Below, one piece after another: positions 12,505-24,340 of a DNA stretch of 64,000 nucleotides. Made by a program: the position numbers and the translations under genes. The stretch comes from Marsupella aquatica (taxonomy: Eukaryota; Marchantiophyta): NCBI GenBank assembly GCA_973895155.1, contig OZ316895.1, forward strand, positions 19,716,001 to 19,780,000. The letters run 5' to 3'. The stretch's first letter is position 1, and the number at the start of each line of letters is the position of its first letter. The notes under the pieces are model-generated. The model made no database searches, was not told the DNA's origin, and worked only from the letters and a program-made list of their open reading frames with translations.

Positions 12505-12923
12505 TTACTCCTGAGTCTGAAGATGAAAACATCTCGTCAAGTATGACGGACGCGCGTGGAGATTGACCAAAAGCTTACATATGTTTCTCAACGCTTTTCC
12601 AACTCCTTCATCTTGGTCTGCAATATACCAAATTTTGCACTTTCTGCTGTACGAGAACTTTCTGATTCCCTCGATCAGTTCTTGCGTGCGCTCTTGTAGC
12701 TTCTTTTCTAAATCGGCCACACGGACCCGGAGTTCATCCTGTTCCTGCGTAAACCTTCCTTCAATTCTTTCATCTGGAACATGATTCTCTGAATGACAAT
12801 TCACCCAAAGCCTTGTGATGAGATGAATTTGAGTGAGAACAAACAAGCCAAGTCAGACAGTACTCAAAATTAGGACTCGAGAAATTACGGAACCTTCTCG
12901 ACCTTAATTAGCTCTTCCGAAAG
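12505..12923 (-). pseudogene. Captured coiled-coil gene fragment (kinesin-like impression)
   Basis: On the minus strand, a 10-codon exon (12923-12894, LSEELIKVEK) is followed by a GT donor. A CAGAG acceptor then opens a second exon at about 12786 in matching phase. That exon encodes a charged heptad-rich stretch (EQDELRVRVADLEKKLQE) consistent with a coiled coil. A later acceptor near 12607 could add TKMKELEKR. The exon-intron pattern shows that genomic host DNA was taken up, as Helitron-type elements often do. The spacing and wording recall plant kinesin-14 coiled coils, but this is an impression without a motor domain to confirm it. Confidence 0.4.
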
Positions 12924-14610
12924 CTGCAGGAGAGAAACAAAATCGGGAAAATGCAATCGCCAATGTCAACTATATATTAAATATTGACCTTTGATTGATT
13001 GTGTTCACAAAACGTGTGAGTGCAGTTCCAGTTAATTACTTTTACACAGCATGTTACTAACCGCGGTTTGTAGTGGAGGTCCCTAGTCTCACCAGTTCTT
13101 GCTGATTGAGTTTGATGTTTCCATACACTAAACCCAATGTCTGATTGTGAGCATAGAAATTTACTGTCGGCATTGAAGAGGAGTAAAGGTCGGTTTACAA
13201 TTCTGCACATTGAAAAACCTCGTTTCATCTCCCCTGCCGTGTGCTGAATTGCGCAAAGCAGTAGGGAAGTTTAGTTTTGTGTTCCAAATTCCAATCAGGA
13301 CTTCACTGTTTAATTTCCTTGTTTAATAAAATGATCAGCTTTGCCTTTGTTTTGTAACTTTTTCAATCTGCTTTCGACTCAAGTTTGTGGATATTAGATT
13401 AATTTTGAGCAGCAGGCAACACTTTGATTGGAAGCCAATCCATGTCGACCAAAATTGGTGTTGAATTGAAACTGGTTGGAATCATGTCACAAAGCATTAA
13501 TAAATAAGATATCAATGTCGCGTGAGAATTTAGAGTCACTTATAATCTGCATCATTCTGCTCTAGAGACTCCTTACAGATACACATTCGGCCCTTACCTT
13601 TGTTGGTGGCTCTTAACTTTACTGCGCCCTGAGATTTCCCACCATGTTTTTCCAGATAGATTTTTTTGTTCGAGTGGGCCATACACGATCGGGGCAGAGA
13701 AGAGCTGTAAGGCAGCGACCTGAGCAGAAGAAAAAGGCAAAAGCAGATCGATCGAACAAGGTCAACTTTCTTATGAGCACCTCCTTGTCAAACACACTGA
13801 GTAATTAATTGTCATTCTCGGGCGAGAACTGTAAATATGTGGAGTCAAGTTAGGAACGATCTTGTCCTCAGCATCCAGTCAGTGCTCAATAATAGACTCT
13901 TTGCCCTTGGGGACTGTAATATCATGTGCTTTCAGGAATTGAAGTCAGCAACATACACTTTCACAATCATTTATAGCAAAACTTGCTGACGACGTCCACT
14001 TGGCAATTGCAATGCTGTCCCTAAACTGGCACCTCAAAATTCATGTTCAGTGTCAAGTAGTTTGGCCAAGACTTACACCAAAGCGCCTATGATTAGGGCA
14101 TTCACCATTTTTTTCCTTCACAAGCAAGGAAACTAACTTATACTATACATCAAATAGCTACAGTTGAAATGCCTCCATGTATTGAGATTCTATAGCCTTG
14201 AACTTAGCGACCTCCCACAAGCCGATCTTGAAAGGAGAGCAAATGAACAATCGTCTCAATTAAGCTGGCCCAAAAAAGTCATTGTAATGCATCACAGTCG
14301 AGTTCCTGCGAGCCGAAGGTTTTTGGTAATCGAGACTGATCTTGAAAGGAGAGCAGATGATCACAACTCAACTTCAAAATAGTAAACGCATTCAGTCCTA
14401 GTACAAGAACTCAATGGCTAAACACCCGGCGAACTAAAAAGGAGTAACACACGACAGCAGTTCTTTAATACAACTTGGGCTGCTGCCATATCACAGCATA
14501 GGACAAATCCTTATTTCAAGGAGGCCAGAATCATTACAGACAGTAGCAATCTGCATGTAGAGAAACCCTACCCATACTTAGAGCCTATAATTAGACTGAA
14601 ATTTATAGTC

Positions 14611-16121
14611 AGATGTATTTTATAGGCTAGGCTATCTTACTAATAATTTTCAAAGCTACGTAAGGCCTATGGTCTAGAGTTAGCAACTCCCAATAAAGAC
14701 AAAACTGATAATGAGTCTTTAATAATCACACAACTTAAAAAATGAAGATAAACAAAAAAAACAGTATGGGGGAGGGTGAACAAAGAACTATATGGGCAAA
14801 GATGAACCCAAATTAAAGCATACTTAGAATTGTTTGCGTGCAAGCTCTTTCTTTCTACATATCTCTACTTTCAAGGAACCTTGGGTAAGAGGCCTAGTTA
14901 GTGTAACTTACTACAGGTGACACTTTATCTAATGGAAAATTTGTTTGATACTCACACAAGTCTTCTTGCAGAAAGGGCATGCTGTGTAAGCCGACTTACT
15001 TAATGTTCGGGAAGTTGGACGTGAGTTTTCAAGTTACCTAGAGAAGTGAAGCTCCGGATAAGTTAAACATCACTTCTACATACAGGTTTGCTGTCTCCTG
15101 ACATCAAGTTCTTCCTGCTTTTTGTGTGGTCCCTAACATGATTATTGAACGCTAAACTCCTTGCTATTTTCTAATATAATTTGGTTTTTTAATTTGGCAT
15201 TTACTTTGTTGCGGTCCTTTTAAGACGGTTTAGTTTGCTTCGAATCCGGACCAATTCCAAATCATAGCCATGTCTGAATTGTGTTTTGTCATTACAATTT
15301 TGAATTGCAACAAAGATCCTCACTTCGTAAACAACATGAAATTAGATTGACACCTGAAATAAACTTAAATGAGTCACAATTTTATGTGAGATGTATTTTA
15401 TAGGCTAAGCTATCTTACTAATAATTTGCAAAGCTACTTAAGGCCTATGGTCTAGAGTTGGCAACTCCCAATAAAGACAAAACTGATAATGAGTCTTTAA
15501 TAATCACACAACTTAAAAAATGAAGATAAACAAAAAAAACAGTATGGGGCAGGGTGGACAAAGAACTAGATGGGCAAAGATGAACCCAAATTAAAGCATA
15601 CTTAGAATTGTTTCCGTGCAAGCTTTTTCTTTCTTCATATCTCTAGTTTCAAAGAGTCTTGGATAAGAGGCCTAGTTAGTGTAACTTATAGAGGTGGACA
15701 CTTTATCTAATGGAAAGTTTGTTTGGTACTCACACAAGTCTTCTTGCAGAAAGGGCATGGTGTGTCGGCCGACTTACTTAATGGTGTTCGGGAAGTTGGA
15801 CGTGAGTTTTCAAGTTACCTAGAGAAGAGAAGCTCCGAATAAGTTAAACAGCACTTCTACATACAGGTTTGCTGTCTCCTGACTTCAAGTTCTTCCTGCT
15901 TTTTGTGTGGTCCCTAACATGATTCTTGAACCCTAAAATCCTTGCTATTTTCTAATATAACTTTTCGCTATTTAATTTGGCATTTACTCTGTTGCGGTCC
16001 TTTAAGACGGTTTAGTGTGCTTCAAATCCGGACCAACTCCAAATCATAGCCATGTTTGAATTGCTTTTAGTCATTACAATTTTGAATTGCAACAAAGATC
16101 CTCACTTTGTAAAGAACATGA
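14611..16121. repeat. Tandem duplication of a 0.73-kb block
   Basis: Copy 1 (about 14611-15340) and copy 2 (about 15389-16121) agree over their whole length, with scattered substitutions and small indels. Both start near AGATGTATTTTATAGGCTA and end near GCAACAAAGATCCTCACTT. I see no coding potential in either copy. Confidence 0.85.
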
Positions 16122-16123
16122 AG

Positions 16124-16166
16124 AATTTTTTTTTAATATATACATATATATATATATACAAATATA
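16124..16166. repeat. T-run followed by TA microsatellite
   Basis: A run of Ts leads into alternating AT, directly at the end of the second 0.73-kb copy. Confidence 0.8.
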
Positions 16167-16477
16167 TCTTTATATTGACTGAGTATTAAACCTATATAAT
16201 TCATTAGATCACTAGCGTCCTCCACCAGCATAGTGTCCAAACGCAAGACTTGATCCCGGTTGGGATCATTGTCTTGGACAAATTTCTTGATTCGGCTAAC
16301 ATGGTAGCTTTTGCCCACGCCCATTTACTTGTGGGTTTACGTGGGTGTCTCCAACACCACCTAAACCGTATTATCTTTGTGGGCCTATCGTGTGAATGAT
16401 GCGATAGGGTTTCGCATACCTAGGAGAACTATACCTTGATTGGTAATTATTATGTTAGTATTGCTCTAACCGAACCC

Positions 16478-17330
16478 TAGAGCGGCACGCTTAGAGATGT
16501 GTAACGTAAATGAGCTTTAGGGGTGATACCCAAAACTGGGAGAACTATGCCTTGACTTGGTACAAGTCTTGGAAGAAGTTGCAAGAGGACTCCTTGCCGT
16601 TAACTTGGGAAAACCTAGTTGAGGGTCTTCGTGCTCATGTCACCACTAAGTACCTAGAGCGGCACGCTTAATAGAAATGTGTAACGTAAATGAGCTTTAG
16701 GGGTGATACCCAAAACTGGGAGGACTATGCCTTGACTTGACTGTACAAGTCTTGGAAGAAGTCGCAAGAGGACTCCTCCTTGCCGTTAACTTGGGAAAAC
16801 CTAGTTGAGGGTCTTCGTGCTCATGTCACCACTAAGTACCTAGAGAGGCACGCTTAGAGATGTGTAACGTAAATGAGCTTTAGGGGTGATATCCAAATGA
16901 TAATCACTTATTATCAAAACCAGTTGGTGTGTATCCCGACGGGGCAAGAGACACTACATACACAACTGCACAACTTTATAGTGATTCACGTGTGGCGCCA
17001 TGGGTCATCAAAGTAAGGATTGTTCCACCAAAGGTGGCAAGCCCAGCGGAGATAGGAGGGCAGAAGGGCATTAAGTAATGCTCTAACCAAAATACCTAGG
17101 AGAACTATGCCTTGACTTGGTACAAGTCTTGGTAAATGAGCTTTAGGGGTGATATCCAAAATCTCATCACTTATTATCAAACCAGTTGGTGTGTATCCTG
17201 ACAGGGCAAGAGACCCTACATACACAACTGCACAACTTTATAGTGATTCACGTGTGGCGCCATGGGTCATCATTGAAGTAAGGATTGTGCCACCAAAGGT
17301 GGCAAGCCGAGCGGAGATGGAGGACAAAAG
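16478..17330. repeat. Tandem array of about 180-bp units passing into a 269-bp direct repeat
   Basis: Two full units (16478-16654, 16655-16840) and the start of a third begin TAGAGCGGCACGCTTA and contain GTAACGTAAATGAGC. The third unit passes into a block with GATTCACGTGTGGCGCCATG (near 16983) that recurs near 17252, giving a second repeat with a 269-bp offset. The array abuts the Ty3-type protease remnant, so it may descend from the leader or gag part of that retroelement; this is inferred from position only. Confidence 0.8.
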
Positions 17331-17366
17331 GGCAATAATGTAAGTATTGCTCTGACCGAACCCTTA

Positions 17367-17564
17367 GTAGTTGATGAGGTCCCTGTAGGGGATATGCCTG
17401 TCGAAGAGAAGGTGTTGTTGTGAGAGAAATTACGTAAGGTTATGACTATAAATCCTAACAAGCCAATTTTTGTGAATGTCACAAGTTCTAACGATAATCT
17501 GGGTGTTGCGTTGGTGGATACAGGCGCGGCCGCCTGCTTCATGAGTGGCATCACCTTCGAGTAG
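17367..17564 (+). pseudogene. Ty3/gypsy-type aspartic protease remnant
   Basis: One frame reads VVDEVPVGDMPVEEKVLL, a TGA, then EKLRKVMTINPNKPIFVNV and GVALVDTGAAACFM, ending at a TAG. The VDTGA motif preceded by hydrophobic residues is the active-site signature of retroviral-type proteases of LTR retrotransposons. No reverse transcriptase or integrase follows; the fragment stops just before the Rep-helicase gene. It is a broken scrap. Confidence 0.6.
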
Positions 17565-17784
17565 TGTTTATGGCATGACCTTTGAGTAGTGTTTATGGCA
17601 TGACTTTTGGGTAGTGTTTGGCGCTCTGCTAACTTGGGTTGGAGCCAAGCAACCAACTCTTCTTGGTAACTACGAGATCGTGATAAGCAAGACTCGTTTC
17701 TGAAATTTCATTGAGCGAATTTTGGATGGACCCTAGCTAAGAAAACTGACGAGTCCATAATCCTTTGCATAGGTCTCCCCAAAA

Positions 17785-20700
17785 ATGTCACGGCGTACAA
17801 TGTCCGAGAAGAGACATGTCGCACGAAGGGGTGCAATAAACACCTGTGCCGAGTCACTAAGTCTGTTATGTCAAGGATGGGCCTCAGCCCCATTGTATCT
17901 CCAAGAATGGAGAGAAGTCTGCCAAAAGACAATCCAAGGCATGAAGGTGTGCGGGATGTGCGGACTAGTTCGATACGGAAACACTCCGAGGATCGACAAG
18001 ACATTCACCACCGTACCAAAGGTGAACATGACGCCGTACGGCATATGCAACGCATTTGTCAACCAGTACATTGAGAACCAAGATGGAACAATCAACGTGT
18101 GCATGACTTGCGTGCGAAACCCCGCCCGTATCCAGATAAACTCCTTCATATCTCCGCAATATGCGATCGACATCCTAGCCGCGAAGCCGTTGTACATGCA
18201 ATTGCTCTCGCTAATCGACTGTCGACTAGGCATCATACAAAAGTACAATGGCTTCCACTCTGGCTTCTACAAAAAGGAAAGCCTCCTTGACAACCCGCTC
18301 ATATCCTGGAATCTCGACACGCTAGAGTGCAATAATCGAGAGGAGATCATGCGACAGATATACAAAGTCATGGAACTCAATTTGACGACCAACCAACTTT
18401 TCAAAAGATACGTTTCATTGGTCGAACTACCAGACCCGTCACTGGGACTGTGCATCCTAAGTTCCGACGGAGTAGAGAACATCATCAAAGACAAGAGGGC
18501 AAAGGGAATAACCATGAGATCCATGAACTTTGACCCATTCGACCCCGACCTGCACATCCTCCAAGATGTGCATTACCGGATCCCGACTTCACACAAGCGC
18601 AAGTACCAGGTCTTTCGTTCCGGCACCGTGTACGACCGCAAGAGAATGTGCTCTGAAGAGAGCGTCAACACCGATGCGGAAGGACTGTCAAACAATCCAC
18701 AATTGACATTGGAAAATGCAATGTTCCCGTTCTTGTTCGTCCACTCGAGGGGTTTCCATCGAGGACAACTCAACTTGATCGACTACATGAAACGAAGGAC
18801 ACAACAGTTGTTCAGCATATTCACTTTGTACAAGCCGTACATGCTTATCATGTACCAATTGCGACAGGCCAGCCAAGTAGCAAGCATGAGCAGGATGATA
18901 GTAATCGACAAGGAATACATGCAGATCAAGGAGAGGTGCCCCCACTTTAGCGAGAAGGAAATATACAAAATGCTGATAAAAAAGACAATCACGCAGGCCG
19001 TTCCTGGGAGCCCGGCGTGGCACGGAAGACACCTCGACGACCTCAAGTGCATGGTGAGAAAATGGGGACTGCCCCACTTCTTCCTCACGCTCACTTGTGA
19101 CGAGATCAGCGACATCCGTTGGCCTGAGATCGCCGACCTCGAGAACATTGTGAAGAGGATGAATCCGACCTTCTCATGGAAAGATTGTCCTGTCGAATGC
19201 GCCGTGCTCTTCCACGAACGAATCCAACGTTTTTTCAAGGATTACATTTTATCGAAACGCGCCATAATTGGAAATGTGATCCACTACGTCATCAGGTATG
19301 AGTTGCAGGGCCGCGGATCACTCCATGCCCACACGGTACTATGGGTCAAGGATTGCGACGTCGATCGAGTCACAAACGAAATTGCCGCATTCATCCCTGA
19401 CAGATTTGACTTGACATCCGGCAGATTCAAAGAGCCGAATGGACTTGAAGAAAAGACCCTGTATCGCAACGTGGTGACGAAACAACTTCACTACTACAAG
19501 GAGGGCTTGTGCTTGCAAAGGCATTCCCAAACCGGCCTCAAGTACTGCAAGTTGGGTTTCCCCCAAGAAACTCACCTCGACAAAGATGCAGCCATCGACC
19601 CCGCCACGGGGAAATGGAGGTACCACAGGCCAAGTGACCACCACCGAAACATCGTGCCATACCACCCGCTCGTGTTGCTGTTGTGGGGCGCGCACATGAA
19701 CCTGTAGCGCGTCACAAACGCGGCTTGGTCATTCTATTTGCTCAAGTACGCAATCAAATGCGAGCCCCTAGGATCACTCCAGCTGAATGCGAACGATGCG
19801 CGCACTCTAGGACTCGAGGACCTGTCTGAAGTCCAACTCAAGCTTGTCAGCGGAGCCATCCTGTCTCGGAGCGTGTGCGCCACGGAGGCGGCCTTGATGT
19901 GCCTCAAAATCAGCATCATCCATCGCTCGAAGACTATGGCGTTCATGGACTCGTCGCCTCCGGAACTGAGGTCCGCCATCTACCGTAAGTCCTCGGGGAT
20001 ATGTTTACATCCCACCAGACTCTACGCACAGAGGCCCGAGGACATGTTTGCAATGTCCTTCTACGACTACTTCATCAACCACGAGGTCCTCACCAATAAG
20101 AAAAGCACCACCAAAGACTACGTCGGCAGGGATTTGCAAGGCAATTTCGTGTATCGGACGGATCGGCTCGTGCAATTTTTGGAGTATCATCCAGTATACA
20201 AGATGAATGGCTTCTTCTACAACTACCTCCTGAAGGTCGTGAGATTCCGTGCAGAAGGCGAGATTCTCCTCAGGCCCATAAGCGAGATGTGGAGCTACTT
20301 GCACGAGTGCATACACCGCAAGTTGATAACCAGCGTCGACGACGTGCACAAGTTGGTGCTTGAATATTGCGCATCGCACCTCTACTCCACCCACCACACA
20401 TCCCACCTGCTCCAGGAGCTGAACGAAAAGCTTCCCCACCAAATTTTCAACGACGCGGCCACATTCCAAGCGGTCCCCACCGTCGCCGTAGAGAAACCGA
20501 TCGGTGCGGTGCTCAACGACAAAACTCTCCCTACCGTCAACTTGACTCTGGACCAAATTAGAGTGTTTGAGGCACTCAAGGATGTCAAGAGCGGTCTGTT
20601 CATGATCGATGGAAATCCGGGATCCGGCAAGACTTTCTTCATCTCTTTCATGAACAAATACTGGACATATAAAGGGAGGAAGGTGAAGATGTGTGCCACC

Positions 20701-21909
20701 ATGGGCGCGGCTGCCATAAACCTTAACGCCGACGCGGTGACAATGCATTCCTTGTTCAGCATTCCAATACACGGAGAGCTCAGGCCTCTGCACATCACCA
20801 GTTCCCAATACCACACCTTGAGGAACAATGACGTGTTCGTCATAGACGAGGCGAGCATGCTGACACCCAAACTGTTGCGTTGCGTCTCCACAAGACTACA
20901 CGAGACACTCCAAGACGAAGACCGCTCGTCCGACCCGTTCCAAAATAAGATGGTCATCCTGGTCGGAGACATGTGCCAATTGCCTCCGGTTTGCACCCAC
21001 CACTCCAACGACATATGCAGGTCATGCCACCTCTCGTCGTCGCCATATTTTGAGACCATGCGGAAATTTCACCTCAGCACTGTGCTCAGACAGAGCACAG
21101 ACCAGGAGTTCATGGAGTTCCTTAACAACATCCGCACAGGCCTCCCTACCCAAGAATCGATCGATGAGTGCCTGGGACGATGTTACGTGTCCAAAAAAGA
21201 AGCCCATGATTTCATCGACGCCTCGACGACCGTGATATGCACACATAGGGAAACAGTCGACAACTACAACGAACGGGCATTACGGAGATTTTTTCCACGC
21301 CAAGAGATCGTGCCCGTCCCAATACTCACCAATGCCCCTTCAGACGAATCCACCTGGCCTTGGATACAAGATCCCTCCTTCCACACACTGACGAACATTG
21401 CAATCGGATGCAAGGTGATTCTCACACACAACATCAACCTCTCTAAGCAAGCCACGAACGGCAACGGAGGAATCGTGGAGAAAATCACTACAGAAGCCAA
21501 AGGCAAAATGTCAATTTTTGTGAGAATGTCTTCCAACCACTGCCTCGTAAAGATCAACCGCACGGTTCACGAGAACAAGTTCATCTCGGGACAGCAAACC
21601 CATCGGAAATCCACTTTCCCTCTCATGCTCGGATACGCCATAACAGGTCACAAGAGCCAAGGTTGCCCACTAGCGGGCAAGGTAGTGCTAGAAATAAACA
21701 ATGCATTCACACCGGGACTGGTGTACGTTATGTTGAGTAGGGTCACAAATAGAGCATCCATGCGCATTGTTGGAGATCTTACGCCGCCGGACTTCAAAGT
21801 GTTCCACTTACCAATTCGTCGTGTTCAACAAGCAGATGTCGACCACCAAAGGCAACAAGGCAGCGAAGGCATCACAACAACAACGAGAAACGATGGCAGG
21901 CGCAAATAG
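17785..21909 (+). CDS. Helitron-type Rep-helicase, single frame split by one TAG
   Basis: Rolling-circle replicase fused to a PIF1-type helicase, about 1,374 codons in one frame. The N-terminal part has a Cys pair region (KVCGMCGLV, residues about 53-61) like the DUF6570-type domain found before some Helitron Reps. The Rep part shows HFFLTLTCDE (about residue 430) and the HUH motif GRGSLHAHTVLWV (about residue 510). The two catalytic tyrosines sit in FYLLKYAIK (Y651, Y655). The helicase has Walker A GNPGSGKTF, Walker B VIDEASM, GDMCQLPPV, TVLRQ and the C-terminal ITGHKSQG and VMLSRVT. A TAG at 19705-19707 (codon 641) cuts the frame ten codons before the tyrosines; relatives usually have Gln there, so a C-to-T change is likely. 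Otherwise the frame is clean over 4.1 kb, suggesting recent activity. Confidence 0.85.
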
Positions 21910-22705
21910 CAATCCGACGAGCGCTACTCCTACAACAGTTCAGGTAAACAGTGTCCACTTCATACTTCACATTGTTGATGCAAGCGATATATAATGAAAT
22001 GATGATACAAAAGTTGCAAGATTCATTAACATTGACGGGCACTATTGTTCTAACACATTGTTCACGTCTTTCCTGTGCAGCCCATGACAGCCATGGAGAT
22101 GGCAAGGATGATCATGAGAGAGCTGCCGTCGGATGACTTCCGGACTGACGAGGAGGTAACGGCTAAACAAATTGCTTTCGGCAACGGTCTCAGAATCGAG
22201 ACAACTGAGATGGTGAACGGGATCAAGAGGAGAGATCTGTCGAAGATGATCGAGGAGAGGAAAGTGTTCAAGGCCGACTTCTACGATCATTACGGAGATA
22301 AACCGGCGACCGGTAAGCACAAAGAGAAAACCCCCAATAAAAAATGAATTCAACCATCTCATGCACACATTAAGCACTAACTCCGTGTTGAAAACAAATG
22401 CAGGTGTCATGAAGGAGATTCTTAGGTACATGGCAGTTCCGTTCGAGGAAGACCAGCTCACTTACAAGGACGGGATGTGTGAGTACATCCAGGTCACAAA
22501 GGGAGCTCGTCTAGAGCAACTGACTAGACTGAGGCATGATTTCAAGATGCCACTTGATATGTTGGTAGGGCTGACACATCAGCAATCCCAGTCCCTGATC
22601 GACAGGCTGAGAAGGAGCAGCGACCAGGGGCTGCTATCTGACGTCCCTGCCCAAACAACAACGGAACAACCCACCACATCCAAGCGGAAATTCAACGCGA
22701 TGTGA
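21836..22705 (+). CDS. Spliced accessory gene of the Rep-helicase element, function unknown
   Basis: Three exons: 21836-21943, 22081-22312 and 22404-22705. The introns (137 and 91 bp) start GTAAAC and GTAAGC and end TGTGCAG and AATGCAG. Phases are 0 and 1 and the product is 213 residues, ending at TGA. The first exon begins inside the last 74 bp of the helicase gene in another frame. It is rich in Ser, Thr, Gln and Ala, so probably disordered. Exons 2 and 3 are charged and helical in look (PMTAMEMARMIMRELPSDDF; LRYMAVPFEEDQLTYKDGM), with a Gln/Thr-rich tail. I recognise no domain. It is not an obvious RPA, OTU protease or endonuclease, the usual Helitron extras. Clean frames and phases argue for a real gene. 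Alternatively the exons could be spliced onto the helicase transcript. Confidence 0.65.
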
Positions 22706-23676
22706 CAGTTGTTTCCGTGATGTAGTACAAGTTTCATTTTTCAGAACAATGTGGTGTATCATGCAAAAACAAATTATGACGAGTCCCAATAAAAATAGTC
22801 ATTGCCGGAAACATATTTATCTATATCAAAAATAACTATCTACTTTTTAACACATTTTTTATCTGTATCAATAACTATCCAATTTTCAATCTCAAAAGAA
22901 TAAAAACAGGTAGGGGTCCACGAACTAATTTATATCTTCTTTGAGTGACCATTTGGTAGGATTGACTGTGTATAGCCGTCACTAATAAGTCATCACACAT
23001 TCACCACTGAATAAATTCAACTATTGGAAGTTCTGTGTACTGTACATTGAAATCAAAATCAAGCAAGATTCTTCATGTATGGCCTAAGCTTGTTCCATGA
23101 GACACTATTCTGTACAGTCTCCCTAAATTGACTTTCTGTGAACTATTCCATATAGCTTTTTGTATATAGTAATGTCTTGTTTACAGAGCATTGTAGGATA
23201 GAATGCCCCTAAGAAATAGAACTTTAGCTAGTTTTGAGAGGCTAGCCCATGATGTGTTAGAAACACTCAGTACACTTGTAAGCCATGAGAAACGTTTTGA
23301 CCTTTTACTAATTTTGGTAAAAGTATATTAAGAGAATTCATCTTCCTGCAGAGGTGATTCAAATCTTGATGGGGCATTCTTCTCAAGGAGTGCACTGATA
23401 AATACAAAGGGAAAAATTAGGAAGGACATTAAATGGGGGCAAAAGACTAGTCTACCATAACACCTCAGCTCATGTCATGAACATTACTCATAATTTTACA
23501 AAAAAATTGTATTTACCTGAGGCTAATTAACAATGCGGAACTATGATTCTCAATTACAAAGAGACTTAGTCTCTTACTTTATCCATTTAGGCTTCTGCAA
23601 TATATTTCTCACAGTGTAGGAATTGCAATTCACACCGTGTAGGAATGTCTACAGTCAAATTTTGCCAGTTGGGTTA

Positions 23677-23910
23677 TTTACCTGGAGAGTGTGGAGTCCC
23701 CATAATTACACATCCAAAACTGGTAGTGGATTACACTCAGATTTGTGATTGAAATGAAATATTTATGTCAATCACTAGCTCAAACCCATGCGTTTACCTG
23801 GAGAGTGTGGAGTCCCCATAATTACACATCAAAAACTGGTAGTGGATTACACTCAATGATTTGTGATTGAAAGGAAATAATTATGTCAATCACTAGCTCA
23901 ATACCCCTGC
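23677..23910. repeat. Two tandem copies of a 116-bp unit
   Basis: Copies 23677-23792 and 23793-23910 both begin TTTACCTGGAGAGTGTGGAG and contain CCATAATTACACATC; few differences are seen. Confidence 0.9.
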
Positions 23911-23924
23911 TTTTCACAAAAGAT

Positions 23925-24340
23925 GTAGGTAAGGAAAAAGAAGTTGTGTTACCAAAAATGTCATTATGTAAAAGATGTTGTGAAATAAAAAAATATTGTG
24001 AAGAAAAAAAAAGTCATGTCACTAAAGATGTAGTGAAGTAAAAAGATATCATTCAAAAAGAAAAAGTCGTGTCGCCCAAAGATGTCAATGTGTAAAGGAT
24101 GTCATCAAATTAAAAAATGTCATGGAATAAAAGATATCGGTATGTCAAAGATATTGTCATGTAAAAATAAATCATGTCCCAAAGATGTTATGGTCTATGC
24201 ATAATGGATGCTCTTATACTAAAGATTATACTAAAAATATTATGATGCAAATTATATCATTGAGTAAAAGATTTTTTTGTTAAGAATATCTCATTGTGCA
24301 AAAAATGTTATCAAATGAAAGATGTCATGCCTCAAAAAAC
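23925..24340. repeat. Degenerate A-rich array built on AAAGATGTNATG
   Basis: About fifteen loose copies of AAAGATGT or AAAATGTC words occur at irregular 15-30 bp spacing. It is an old satellite-like expansion. It is not a CRISPR array, because the units are degenerate and there are no uniform spacers. Confidence 0.6.

Larger units (their letters stand above)
11556..22927 (+). mobile_element. 11.4-kb Helitron-type (Rep-helicase) element inside intron 4
   Basis: Ends are defined three ways. The small element at 7320-8155 shares both termini in reverse. The two ends share ATTA and GGACCCC, offset by about six bases (ATTACGGACCCC at left; AATTAGTTCGTGGACCCC reading in from the right). The 6-bp sequence ATTTAT flanks both sides (11550-11555 and 22928-22933). 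Offset inverted ends next to a Rep-helicase gene recall the Helitron2/Helentron group, which inserts between T residues without a target duplication. The flank repeat may therefore be chance in AT-rich DNA, or the element may be a TIR transposon carrying a Helitron. Cargo from left to right: a coiled-coil gene fragment, a 0.75-kb tandem duplication, a tandem array, a Ty3-type protease scrap, the Rep-helicase gene and a spliced accessory gene ending 222 bp from the right edge. Confidence 0.6.

Noticed and set aside
16133-16324. Minus-strand frame with SYHVSRIKKF wording as a retroelement pol end
   Set aside because: Too short, next to a microsatellite, and no neighbouring integrase on that strand.
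19734-21246. Minus-strand open frames opposite the helicase
   Set aside because: They mirror the coding strand of the helicase; no independent features.
23925-24340. A-rich repeated words as a CRISPR-like array
   Set aside because: Units are degenerate and irregularly spaced, and the genome is eukaryotic; no cas genes.
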